The notes: generated from the letters alone by a model not told the origin. Shown: positions 10,575 through 21,067, counted from the first letter of the stretch. The stretch: DNA of 25,480 nt from Fomitopsis serialis (GCF_022376445.1 NW_025955476.1:1-25480); one strand, 5' to 3'. A program made the numbers and translations.

Positions 10575-12246
10575 GTGCCAGTCGTGCGTCGTGTGCCGCG
10601 ACAACGCTGGACTCGTTAGCCAGGCGGTCAACGGTGTCAGTGGCTCCGTAGAGTTGCCAACACCGGGTGCAGCGAGCTCGGTGCTCGTTGTACCACACAT
10701 CGGTGTGGGCAGCAGACTCGGAGAAGTCGAGATGGGAATGGGCAGGATAGCGCCGAGCACGGGCAGACGCACATCACGCATGCCCTGAGGGAAAGCGACA
10801 GGGGATACATCAGCGATGAGCTCGATGTATCCGCCGCATGCGGTGGTATCGAAATACAATGAGACGGCCCGGCAGAACTAGGGGCCTCTCCGGGCGTGTC
10901 GTCAGCAGACACACTTGTAGTGCTGCTGCACAGGCCCACCACTCCATCTTTGACGTCAGGGAGGCACACAACGAACTCGTTGTTCGTCATGCTGCCTTCC
11001 GACGCGGGCGTTGCGGCCATGATGTGCGTACGGGGTCCACCATCGTGGGGTGTACTGTGTACACCGGTGCCGCCGCTCGCGCATGAGGAGTCGGCAAGCG
11101 CGCTGGGTACATTTGCGAATACACCGGGCGCATCGTTGTTCTCGCTGACAGCGTGTACATCAAGTGGTAGGCTCGATGTACCCATTGTGCGGCAGATCGT
11201 AGATGGATGGGGCACGTCAGACGTGCAGCAATGTACGTCCGACATGCTATCCTGCGGAACGTCGGGTACGACCATGAGGTCGGTCCCGGAAGATGGACAT
11301 GCCATCTTCGTGGCCAGCAGAGCGTACAACGGGCTTCGTGCTCGTTTGTACACCTGCTGGCGCGGGCAGTGTCGATGACACGGGCACGTCGGACGCGCAG
11401 CTCTGTGCATCCGCCGTGTTGCCGTGCAACGTGGTGGGTACGACACAGAGGTCATCCCGAAAGTCGGGCGTGCCGTGTTCGTGGCCAGCAGGACGCACGA
11501 CGGACGCCTCGTGCGTCAATATGCCTGCCGGCGTGGGCACTGAGAGCGGGGACGGCGAGGCGGGAACGGGCATCGAGGGCGTACCTGCGGTATACGAGCC
11601 TTCGTGCTCGTCTTTTCTGCTCGTCCCGCGCCCTTCCCCCTCTTATCTCTTCCTGCCTTTCTCCCCTTCCTCCTTCTGCATCTCTCTCGCGGCGTTCTCG
11701 GTGGTCTGAGCAGTGTTGTTGCTCGGCGCCGAGCTTACACACGGGTCGTGCGAGTCCGGGGCCGCGCGGCCTTGTTGCGTGTCGCCAGAGCCGCGGGGAG
11801 CCGAATAGACATCGCCAGATACGAGAGAGGAGGTGAGAGGGTCGATTGGAGGTCTCCCGGGTGGCTTTTGAGGCCCGGGAGAGGAAGGATGCACCGGTCT
11901 TGTACCATGCACAGAGGGGTTGTCGGGCACTCCTAACTGAGCTGGCGGTAGTTCAGCTTCAGCTCGCCTGTCTGTTGGGACAGTGCGAGCGCCTTGATGA
12001 GAGGTCGGGCGGTCGTGGTGGCTGCCCGGGAGGTGGTGAGAGACGAAAAGGTGGTGGCGGTCGAGAGTAGCGCGCTGGGCACTAGCGCCCGGAGCGCCCA
12101 CCGTCGCCGACTCAGTGCGGGCTCGCGACGCTCAACATCGAGCGGGTCGAGCGGGTTGATGCTCGCAACGCGTCGTACAAGGCGAGCAGCGGTTCTGCCC
12201 ATTCGCTCGACGGGGCGAAGAAAGCCATTGCCTTATTCGAGTCCAT
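10575..12246 (-). pseudogene. inverted, decayed copy of the element gene in the right arm
   Basis: On the minus strand an ATG at 12246 opens MDSNKAMAFFAPSSEWAEP. A 4-base loss relative to the left arm (after ALYDAL) shifts the frame, and PLDVERREPALSRRR continues in another one. The proline-rich part (HPSSPGPQKPPGRPP) and the DFRDDLCVVPTTLHGN part share one frame from about 12101 to 11247, interrupted by a single TAA near 11640. A further open stretch runs 11455-10637. Against the left arm, most differences I noted in the DFRDDL stretch are silent, so the gene was once under selection. Function unknown; the N-terminal half looks disordered. Confidence 0.45.
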
Positions 12247-12305
12247 AGAAAGACTAAGAAAGGACTTACTTATTGAGAATGGATTACGTAATGACAGTGC
12301 GATAC

Positions 12306-12450
12306 ATGTAGGGGTAGTCGGTTGCAGAACATGTAGTGGGGTCGGCGCCGAAATATATGTAGTGTGGGCAATGAGAGTGTATGTAGTGGTATTGTGAAAG
12401 TGTATGTAGTGGGTGCCGAACATATGTAGGGGTGTTTCCGATTCATGTAG
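12306..12450 (-). repeat. subterminal array, right: seven exact CTACAT sites
   Basis: Seen as ATGTAG on the plus strand, starting at 12306, 12331, 12357, 12381, 12404, 12424 and 12445, spaced 20-26 bases. All seven are exact, and the order mirrors the left array. Confidence 0.75.
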
Positions 12451-12484
12451 GGGGATTCATTTTTGCATCAAACGGTACGCCATA

Positions 12485-12490
12485 GGATGG
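12485..12490 (+). repeat. target site duplication GGATGG, right copy
   Basis: GGATGG directly follows the CGCCATA terminus, in the same orientation as 4575-4580. Confidence 0.7.
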
Positions 12491-13264
12491 AGGTGGGCAT
12501 ATACCTCATCGCCAAAGTGCAGGTCGCAGATCTCACATTATCAAGCGTTGTATGTCTCATCTTTCTTATCTTGCACGTCTTTCTAAGTTGCACTCTTTCT
12601 GGTACAACTTTCGTCCTGGGTTGCCATAGCTTTCTTTCTATTTGACATCTTCAATTCCCTCGCCACGTCATGCAGCGGTGCTATTGGCCGAAAAGACATG
12701 CATCAGCGAAGGAAAGATAATGCGTAGGCAATACAAGAAGTACGTACTGTCTCGACCAGACAGTTGGACCGCATGTCTATTTCGGTCACTATCTTCACCC
12801 TTCAACGTATTTGGCTTTACTACATACATTGTACATCACTGACGGATATTCGTGCCCGCATATGCAGGTACATAAAATATAATACACTGTTTACCCACCG
12901 CAGAATAGCGTACACACTCGCTTTGCTACTGTACCGACGTGCTGACGAGACGAGACCGCGAGGTCAAGCCGAGAGAGAGAGAAACTGAGTAGACGGAAAT
13001 GGATGAAACGAGTCGAGCGCCAGACGTGAAGAGCCAACACCGGTGCGAGGCAGACGAGCAGATGATTGGGGTTGGAATGACGGACGGAGTAAAGGGGACA
13101 GAATGAGTCCGAGTCGAGGGACACTGAGTCGAGAGAACGAATGAACTGCAAATAGAAGGCTTGAGCAATGGAGACGCGCAACAATGTGCATCGGACAGCT
13201 GAACAACATGGCATAAGCACGACTACTAGATGATAACATGAGCAGAAGAAGGTACTATATACAC

Positions 13265-13621
13265 TCACCGAGATTCAAGCAGAGGAGGCGGCAGAGTTCT
13301 GGCGTTGAAGTTGAAGGCGGGCTGCGTGCTGTTCCTGCAGCTTGGTGACTGTCGAGGGGCCATTCCGTGAGATCGCGGCAGTCGAATTCTAGACGCCTGG
13401 CCGCTTGATACTGAAGACGTTCCTGTCGCAGACATCAGTATGAACCACACAGTATACATGGCACTTATTCCACCATGCGTGATATTATCTCGCCACGCCT
13501 TGTCTCGAAGAGACTTTATGTTCGCCCAGAATGCGGCACCGATGAAGTTCTCATCGTCTCGGGCCTTGTACAGAACATTAAGCGGCGGGTGAATGCTGTT
13601 CAGTCGACGCTCACCAGAAGG
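13265..13621 (-). other. possible exon of an unknown gene
   Basis: The minus strand is open from 13621 to 13265 without an early ATG and reads RRLNSIHPPLNVLYKARDDE, then NFIGAAFWANIKSLRDKAWR and a Ser/Pro-rich end. Its composition is more protein-like than that of neighbouring frames, and it ends at CGGTGAGTG, usable as a stop or as a GTGAGT donor. No family recognised. Confidence 0.3.
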
Positions 13622-13879
13622 TCAGTGTAGGGCGCGGTCGCGGTCAGCGGAGGGAAGCGTCGTCATCGCGGCAACCTCGACTGACTGGGACTCGAAGGTG
13701 ATCCTCCAGGGAGGGAAGCGTAGTGACGGACACAATCCGCTATGGACAGTTTGAGGTTGAAAGGTGGCGAGCATGCGTGCGTGCCGGGAGAAGAGGAAAC
13801 ACGGGAGCGCGAGTCCACGAGTCACGGATCTTGACGATAGTCACTGAAGCTGGGGCCTGGGATGTCAGTGACAGTGACT

Positions 13880-14200
13880 CGTGAGCTTGCTGTTGTTGCC
13901 TGCCCGCGCTCACCCTCATGCTGGCTCGCCCGCCTCCTCGTCCGCCCAGCCGCCTCCTCGCCTGCCTTCTCGTCCGCTCTCCCCGACCTATCGCCTGTTC
14001 ACCTGCTCGCCCGCTCATTGCCCGGCCGCTTGTTCTTATTTGCCCATCCACACTCGCATTCTCGCCAGCTCGTCCGTGGCCTTCTCACCCGCTCGTCAGT
14101 AGCCTTCAAGTTCTCGCCCGTTCCTACCTGCCCGCTCGTCCTTGTCCTTCTGCTAGCGAGCCGACTTGCATGCTTGCTTACCCACTTGCCTATGCCACCC
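13880..14200. repeat. pyrimidine-rich low-complexity tract
   Basis: The plus strand is dominated by CTCGCCCGC / CTCGTCCG words. Purine-rich DNA at about 14370-14480 contains the complement GAGCGGGCGAG, so the region can partly fold back. It resembles the tract at about 23190-24060 in composition but not in base order. Confidence 0.55.
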
Positions 14201-17200
14201 ATGCAACGCTGTAAGCCGCGCAGACCCGTGCCACACCCATACCCGTTGCGGCGGGTTTGTGCCTCAGCAGGTATAAGTACGGGTAGAGCACAGGACTCGG
14301 ATACTCACGAATATTCCCGTATCGACTTCATTGAAAACTAGCACGATGTGTATATGCGCCAGGAGCAGCAACCCCAGCGCAAGTGAGCAAGCAAGAAGGG
14401 CAAGAAGAGTGACGAGAGCGGGCGAGAGAACGGGCAGGCAAGACCGCGGGGGCGCGAGAGTGGCGATGATGGAGGAGATATTAGAAGGGATGGCAAGGAC
14501 GAGGTACTTCGAGAAGAGGAGATTGTCAGAGTGTGTAAGTGAGACGATGGTGGTTATGGAAGAAGAAGTCGAGAGACGACGCAGCTCAAGACTGGCTATA
14601 TGCGCACACGTGACCGCGTACAGTCGAGCACTGCGGCTGAGGCCCAGGACGCGGACTTCGATTTGCTGCTAAGTTACACCGTGCCATGAGGGTACCTCCC
14701 CATCCTTTACGCTGTTTTCATGCCCTCGTTCGCAACTGTCTGCATATTAGGCCCCGAGAGCGACTTTTGTGCCCGAAGGATGGCCTGAGTCTCGGAACAG
14801 CCTGTAGTATGTGCCTCGTCGCCGCTCTGAGCCTGCCTGCGCTGCCGCATAGGCCCGTACATGCCTGCAACTTCCCCGTTTCCGACCAAAATCTATTTTG
14901 GTAGGTCGGCAGATACCTCAGGAATGGTGTCGTACATGACTGGTACACGCCGCGCTGCCTGAAACGAATTCCTAATTGAATTTAGTTCGGAGATCGCGCT
15001 GACATGCTGACCTCAGTCACCACTAACTAGTCACACCTCGCCCGAGTCTGTACGAAAGGATCCTCTTAGTCTCTAGACAGATCACGCAGCTGCTCTCATT
15101 GTCTGCGCTCATCTTAAAAGCGGCACCAAGCGGCACCAATTCTCTGCGCATATCTTCGCAATTCTGGTAAGTTGTCGAATTACAATGGCATCTCGGAAAG
15201 CTGCTTATATCCAATCTCACCTCTTGTAGTCTTCGCGTTCTCTCCAGTTATCTCTGGAGCGAATACTAAATCTTACGAGGTGAGCAATACAACTCACGCT
15301 TGTGAGATCATCATCCGGCACTTTTGCTGATGCTACTACACGTATATGCACCTAGCTATCTGCGGGCTGACATTCTTCAAGGATGGGTGTCCGGCGACGG
15401 GTCAAACCAGGAGATACAGTGGAGGGTGCCGACGCAATCCGGGAACATCATCTATCATGAAGTTCAACTCATGAAGCCGACACCTTTCCAGGAGAATGGA
15501 GGACAAGCGTCGGATGGTGCAATGTACATCGCGACGGAGCTGGTACATGAACTCATTCTGGGTCACGGACAATGTTAACTTCAATGGCAGGGACAACAAG
15601 GACGCAACGTCACTTGGCAGACTTGCCAAGACACCGTCTGCCGCGTAGAATTCGTAAAAACTGGTCGCCTAAACGCAAATGACAATAATCAAACCTTTCG
15701 GGACATGGATGTGTAGGGGTGCTACATTCCGCTGCGTGCGTTGAGAGCTCATGCATGCCACAGTGACTGCCCGATCTTCCCCATCTCGGTCGACTTGGGA
15801 AGTGTCGCTTTTGTGGACTCACCCGTTGTCTGGGCGGTTGGCTATGTGCGCGATCCAAGCATCAGTTACACATTGTCTGGTAGCACGGCATCCCTCCGCC
15901 CGTACTACACAACACAGTATCCTACCACCGAAGAGGCCGTGAGTAATAACACAGGTTTGTTGGCTCATGTCGCTGAACTTCGCATATGTAGTTGGAGTTC
16001 TTCGTCTCCGATTTCAACAACTCGCTTACTCGGGCAATATCCCTCGATACGCAAGTTCGCCAAGCGGCTTCTAACATTTCGGCCAGCGGTAAACTGTTCG
16101 ACATGCTTTCGCTTGCCACTCGCCAGGTGTTTAGCTCTCTCGAAATAACGGCTCCCTATCAGTCGGACAACACGACTAGGATCTTCATGAGAGACATGGG
16201 CACCAGTCAGTAAGTCATGCTCAGCCCATGCAACTGCTTCGTATCTTACATGACAATTGACAGACGCGTCACTCCCGTGGAGAGATTGTACGCTGCACTA
16301 CCCATGTTCTTGTATTACAACGCAACATTAGTCAAGCTACTCCTGGTACCGCTCCTTGAACAACAGAATACGTCGTTGGGTGCCTTTCCGTACGCATCGA
16401 AAGACCTCGGTAAACGCTCATCACACTTTTCCGACAACAGCGTGTTGATAGTCTAAGTAAGGTTCCCTGTTCCCGGATGTATCTGGCCCGAACCTGATAT
16501 CCACAGAGGCAATTGAACGTGAGCATGCGTCGTCGTAGTAACGAGACGCCTGCTGACCAATGGTGACTGTAGAGTCGGGGAACATGCTCATCATTACACT
16601 CGCTCACGCCAAATATTCAAACGATACGTCGCTGCTCCATGGCTATGTGCGTGTTCGTCGTCGAGAATTGTGTGCTTAGCTTACTTTCACATGCACGTAG
16701 TATTACTTGCTCAAGAATTGGGCAGAGTACCTGACGCAGCATGGGCAATTTCCTCCTCAGGGCCAGTACGTATCATGTTTTATGGTGCCCGAAAACAGCT
16801 CACCGAAAACTCTGTAGATTATCTGTCGACGACGGAAGTGACGCCACAAACTCGACCAACCTGGCAGTGAAGGGCATCCTTGCCATTCAAGCCATGGCGG
16901 AGATAAGTCAATTAGTTGGGGAGAGTGATGATTCTCAGCAGTTCAGCGTGAGTGATCTACCGTGTACTGGAACTTGGCAAGATCTTGGCATCCTTACGTG
17001 TTTTGGCACGTTCACAGAGCACAGCGTCCAACTTCATGAACACATGGCAATCGCTTGCCATATCGTCAGGAGGCGCCTCTGCGTCCGTGAATCCGACGTT
17101 GAACTCGACAGTTACAGGCGTCTGGTCTTTACCGTACAATCTCTACCCGCAGACCCTGTTCGGATTCAATCTTTTGAACGAGACAGTGAGTCATTGTGTT

Positions 17201-18279
17201 GTTTGCGGGAATGCCCTGTGCTGATTTCGCCACGCAGTGGCTTGACAAGCTTACTGTCATGTATGGACAGTGGATCCAACCTGACACCGGTAAGAATCCC
17301 CTTCCGTCGCGTTCATATCGATTACTCAACGCTTTTCCAGCCAACTATACGCATGGGTTGCCGATGCAGAGCAGTGCACAATCGCTTGGCAACGTAGGTG
17401 TGTCGATATCATATTGGAGTGATCATAACTCCGGTTGACATGGAATTGCACAGCCTGGAATGCTTTCATCGCGGCTACCTGCACCAACGACACAGTCCGT
17501 GATCAGATTCTTGACGCGGTTTGGGAATATGCGGCGTTCAATGAGACATCGGCCCCATTCGGCGCGGTGTACAATGTCGAATCTGGTGCCTACCAGGGTG
17601 GAACGACCAGGTTAGTCGTGCTCATTTTGTGCTAGAGAGCTGACGTCCAATCCGCGATATAGCCCCGCATTAGGAGGCCTCTTCGCGCCGTTCCTGCGCA
17701 GGTGAGCTTGTAGTATATTGCAAGTATAGCCGTGCTACATCAGATGCGCAGCGGTACCGTGACCGTATCGCCCCCCAGTTACTCCATCACAAGCACTAGT
17801 GCTTCCGGCAGTGGCTCGCTCGATGTTGGTGCCATAGCGGGCGGCGTCGTCGGTGGTGTCGTCGGTTTAATTGCGCTCGCAGGACTCGGATTATGGCTAC
17901 TGCGACGTCGTCGATACCGGAGGAACGCCGACCTCCTCGACACAACTGGTACAAGGACAGAACCCACGCCCTTCGATGCTGCGCCCGCTTTCACAGCCCA
18001 AGCACCAGGTGTCATACTCACGGAAAAGCAGCGTCGGGAACTCGAATTGCCAAGGGAAGAAATACCTGTCCTGCCGTCAACCGGCTCGTCTTCCGCCATG
18101 CCAGTTGCAGAGCCTCCATCTGGGAGTACGACGGTCCCTACGACGGCGAATGGCGTGACTGTGGGGATTTGCTGGGGCTGCGCTCGATGATCGAGGATCT
18201 GCGCAGAATCGTTATGCAGAACGTGCACATCGAGGCAGCCGAACCTTCGGACTTGGGTGCGCCGCCCGAGTACTCGTGA

Positions 18280-18864
18280 TGAGTTTAAGTAGTATCTATG
18301 TACTGGGATACGATTTTCGGCCTTGTTAGCATGACGAATTCATCAGTACACTGAGTATGTTTGGAGAGACTACTTCAAGTTGTAAGTAAGAGAGGGATTA
18401 GTAGCGAGTGTGGGGCGCAGCCCGTAGGGCTGCCCGACTCGAAACGTGTGCGCGGACCTGGGGGTAACGGGTGAGCGCTTGAGCTGCGAGGGCGGGTGGG
18501 TAAACCGCAGCCCTGCGATTCCGTTGCCCCTACTGGGCCGCAGGGTAGACGCGTCGAGCCAAAAGAACCAATCTGTGTTTGTTGTTGCGGCGCGTGCTGC
18601 GTGAAAAGGGAGTGGAGGGTGGGCAAAGCGAGAGAGGAGGAGGAAGCTGGCAGCTGTAGCTGGGCTTTCAAGACGACCGAAGAAGTGAGCGCGCGAGAGG
18701 AGAACGATGCGCGCTTAATCTCCTCCTGCGTGATCATACCAAGCGAACTGACGCCTCCTCTACCACGGCGCTAGGCTAGGCTTCAAAGCTTCATACTACA
18801 TTAAGTCACCTTGCGCCGTATCTAATAATAACACAAACACAAGTCTGAAGAAGATGCTCTGCAC
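18280..18864. other. intergenic region between gtaA copy 2 and the TCP11-family gene
   Basis: Both flanks resemble the DNA after copy 1: GATGAGT..AGTAGTAT at the start, and ACCACGGCGCT plus CACCTTGCGCCG near 18765-18820. Between them about 350 bases (roughly 18370-18720) have no counterpart after copy 1. They contain GCAGCCCGTAGGGCTGC, a small hairpin. This may be another small insertion. The genes converge here, so 3' ends of both transcripts are expected. Confidence 0.5.
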
Positions 18865-20964
18865 CTACGCAGAAGACGCGATAGCACCTGTCTTGATCAA
18901 GTCTGACCACACTCGCTCCGTCCACTCTACGCACGATCTCAGCTTCGACAGACCCTCGCTTACCGCCTTCACCAGCACCTCATCTTCGAACCCCTTCACT
19001 ACAAGCTGCTCCGAACGAGCCGCCGCGCCTGCGTCTTCAGCTGCATCGTAATCCAACGCCAATCCGAGTCTCGGACGCTTCCCCGGCTGCCCCCTGCCCG
19101 TCTGCAGTCGCTCCGGTAACTGCATCGTACTTGAATGGGGGACAAGGTTTCTACCGGGTGCGCTACTCGCTCAGCGACCGCCGCGAGCAACCGTTTCTGC
19201 AACAGCGCGAAGACCGGATCATGCGGCTGCAGCGTGCGGTCTACTGCGGCGCGCAACCTCGCTTCTTCGTCGGGGTCCAGGGCGTCTCCGCTCCCTGTGA
19301 ACCTGCGGCGGACGCGGATGACTTCGTCCGCAAGGTTCACGAGCTTGGTTTCGCCCGAGCCTGGCTGCTCGTCGATCTCGGTTCGGAGTAGAGTCCAGAG
19401 GCGCGCCATGAAGCTCTCCTGATCGCTTTCATCTGTGCTGGCCGGTCGGTGCAGCTGCTGCGTTGGAAGCCGTACGAGTGAGCGGAGGGTGGCGGCGATG
19501 ACCAGCGCCTGCAGATAATTCTGTATGTACAGTAGGGTCGGGTAGACGAAGAAGAGCGGGGTGGGAGGGTGTTCGTCGGATTCGGTATGTCCGTCCGGCT
19601 TTCGTCATCCGCATCGCCTGGCATGGGTCTTGTCGGAAGCGGACAGGACACAGGGACGGCAAGCGCCAGAGCTTGCCCCAGGCGGTGTACCATACTCGCT
19701 CCAGAAGTCCATCCGCTGGGACGTTGTCGCGTGTTTGCCGCTCCTCCAGCCAATGTCTCCAGCGCTCCTGTATCCGTTCCGGACGCCAAAGCGAGAAGAC
19801 CACCTCCCTCTCCTGCTTGGCCGCCTGAACCATCAGCACCGCGCGCAGTTGTTTCTCGCTCATCGAGCCCACGACAAACTGCGAGAGGTCTTCCTTCATG
19901 AGCTCCGCGAGCTCCAGGATTGATCGCACAGTATCTACGACCAACCTTGCCATGTCTGGTATCGAGGCCAGAGACGGTAGGTCGTCGACGTTCCGTATGA
20001 GCGCGTCTATCTGTGCGTCTCTGATGGGCGCACAGCGGGAGCGCAGGCAAACGAGCAGTTCCCGGAAGTGTGTGAGAGCAGACCGGAGGGGGAAAGAGGT
20101 AGGCGAGAGCGGGCATGTCAGGATGAGGCGTATCGGATGGTTCGCGGGCATAAGGGGCTTGATGGCTTCGTGTATATCTTCGTACAATCGCCTGAGCCGC
20201 GGGATCTGCACGGCGGCGGAGGGATTGGATAGTGTCTCAGACACCTAACACAAACCCGGATGTTAGATCTGGGGCTTATGCCCACACCTCGTAGCGTACC
20301 TCGTCCCAGAACGCCTTGTGAACTACGTCTTGGATGCGGTCTTTGAGGTGAGGTAGCTCTCCGTCCGCTCCGCCATGGCCCATTGCTCCTGGCTTGGACA
20401 TCACGGAGAGAAGCGACTTGCCGGGTGGAAGAACGCGATCCTGATCGGTGACCAGGAGGTGTAGGAAATAGCTATAATTTAGAACCTCCACTAGGCCGGT
20501 GGGCAGTATCGTCGTTACCCCGGCGGTCGGCGGGAATAACGGTGCCGATATCGGCGGAGGCGTTACAACAGAGTATCGTTGCGCACTTTGCTGAGCATTC
20601 GGCGATGATGCAAGGTTCTGTGGTGGCCCTTAGATATGTGCCATGAGATGAGCAATCAGACGACTCTGTTACTCCAGAAAAGTGATGACTTACATGTCCC
20701 ACTCAGGCTAGTTCTCAATTGCTCGAGCAATTCTTCATCTTCTTGACTGGGCGCCCATACACCCGTCCGGGCCAACGTGTTGACATCAGCCTCGATAGCA
20801 TGCCATGCAGTGGACCGCGCGTGTAGGTCATTGAGATCGACTTTCGAGAGAAGTGCGATCGCATCCTTCACGGTATCGTTCGCTGGATGCTCCTGCCTAG
20901 TGCCTGCATCGAGATACCAGGTTCTGCAACTGTTCGCTTAGTGAAGACATAACACAATTGTTAC
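18865..20964 (-). CDS. TCP11/SOK1 (T-complex 11) family protein
   Basis: Minus-strand exons read KDRIQDVVHKAFWDE (20300-20628), then VSETLSNPSA...LYEDIHEAIKPLMP, ILELAELMKEDLSQF and QEREVVFSLW (down from 20244), then NLADEVIRVRRRF (about 19330) and VKGFEDEVLVKAVSEGLSKL (18865-19119, stop 18865). These follow the order of the TCP11 domain, whose fungal members have been linked to cAMP/PKA signalling (SOK1). Introns I can support by phase are 19120-19166, 20245-20299, 20629-20693 and 20924-20964. One more intron between about 19600 and 19720 must shift the frame; its donor is unclear. Upstream of 20964 an open frame reaches an ATG near 21114 inside the 104-bp inverted repeat, so the true start is uncertain. 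The length is roughly 600 residues, normal for the family. It converges with gtaA copy 2. Confidence 0.72.
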
Positions 20965-21067
20965 CTTTCGCAACTGAACGAACAACAGCCCAGAAGATGC
21001 CGACAAACAGGAAGAGTTGGAAGTGCCTGAGTGAGACGCAGTACGACGGCAAACGTGTGAGGGTTTG

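Larger units (their letters stand above)
4581..12484. mobile_element. 7.9-kb inverted-arm element with 6-bp target duplication, unclassified
   Basis: The element begins TATGGCGTACCGTTTGACGC and ends in the reverse complement, differing at one base in the first 26. GGATGG lies directly outside both ends (4575-4580 and 12485-12490). The inverted arms are about 2.08 kb (left) and 1.91 kb (right) and enclose about 3.9 kb. Each arm has an array of seven CTACAT-type sites near the terminus and a decayed gene reading inward. The centre holds imperfect direct repeats, a probable solo LTR and a LINE tail. I find no recognisable transposase, so this copy is presumably non-autonomous or encodes an unknown one. 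Long arms, subterminal arrays and a 6-bp duplication point to a cut-and-paste DNA transposon or fold-back element; I cannot name the superfamily. Confidence 0.75.
10575..12484 (-). repeat. right inverted arm
   Basis: This is the reverse-complement partner of the left arm. The inner limit falls near 10575, next to a LINE-like fragment that begins at about 10563 on the minus strand, so that insertion may have trimmed the arm. Its seven subterminal sites are all intact, unlike those of the left arm. Confidence 0.75.
4573..15367. mobile_element. outer insertion in gtaA copy 2, with a second element nested in it
   Basis: TGAC occurs at 4569-4572 and again at 15368-15371, exactly where the gtaA exon breaks and resumes, so it looks like a 4-bp target duplication. 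Subtracting the nested element leaves about 2.9 kb (4573-4580 plus 12491-15367). Its outer ends (TCGGATGGAGG... and ...CTATCTGCGGGC) show no clear terminal inverted repeat. A weak inverted match (AGGTGGGCATATAC near 12491, GTATATGCACCT near 15343) lies just inside. I recognise no transposase. The insertion itself is certain from the split exon; its class is not. Confidence 0.6.
12491..15367. mobile_element. body of the outer insertion, mostly unrecognised
   Basis: This part separates the nested element from the rest of gtaA copy 2. It holds a purine-rich stretch (about 12945-13140), a possible minus-strand exon (13265-13621), a pyrimidine-rich tract (about 13880-14200) and a purine-rich complement (about 14370-14480). 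Plus-strand frames at 13862-14341 and 14331-14672 are low-complexity and not credible genes. I see nothing recognisable in 14680-15367. Confidence 0.5.
3992..18279 (+). pseudogene. glutaminase A-type protein, copy 2, split by a 10.8-kb insertion
   Basis: The ATG at 3992 starts a signal peptide (MTLIVMASFLFLLRFAILQ), then FWPPAIPFAVRTPYLNSW, the standard GtaA N-terminus. Introns 4190-4246 and 4421-4473 lead to an exon ending QLYFD at 4572. The same exon resumes at 15372 as ILQGWVSGDG, matching the family pattern LYxDISGEWVSGD. Fourteen more introns follow: 15543-15590, 15713-15763, 15939-15991, 16210-16263, 16410-16461, 16519-16572, 16647-16700, 16766-16817, 16948-17017, 17186-17237, 17290-17340, 17398-17453, 17611-17662 and 17702-17751. 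All phases agree and there is no internal stop outside the insert. The coding length without the insert is about 846 codons. The membrane span matches copy 1. In the tail, a 13-base deletion near 18155 shifts the frame to a stop at 18190. The lost end, SMIEDLRR...PPEYS, is still readable in the next frame to 18279. Position 1 of the window corresponds to 15825 here. Confidence 0.85.

Noticed and set aside
13862..14341. 159-codon plus-strand frame
   Set aside because: All three plus frames are open and Pro/Ala/Leu/Ser-rich because of the repeated pyrimidine words; no codon logic.
4573..15367. Helitron for the outer insertion (starts with TC)
   Set aside because: The 3' end lacks CTRR with a hairpin, and the host shows a TGAC duplication, which Helitrons do not make.
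18375..18737. 120-codon minus-strand frame after gtaA copy 2
   Set aside because: Low-complexity composition, no homology recognised, and it lies in the part without a counterpart after copy 1; probably an insertion or spacer.
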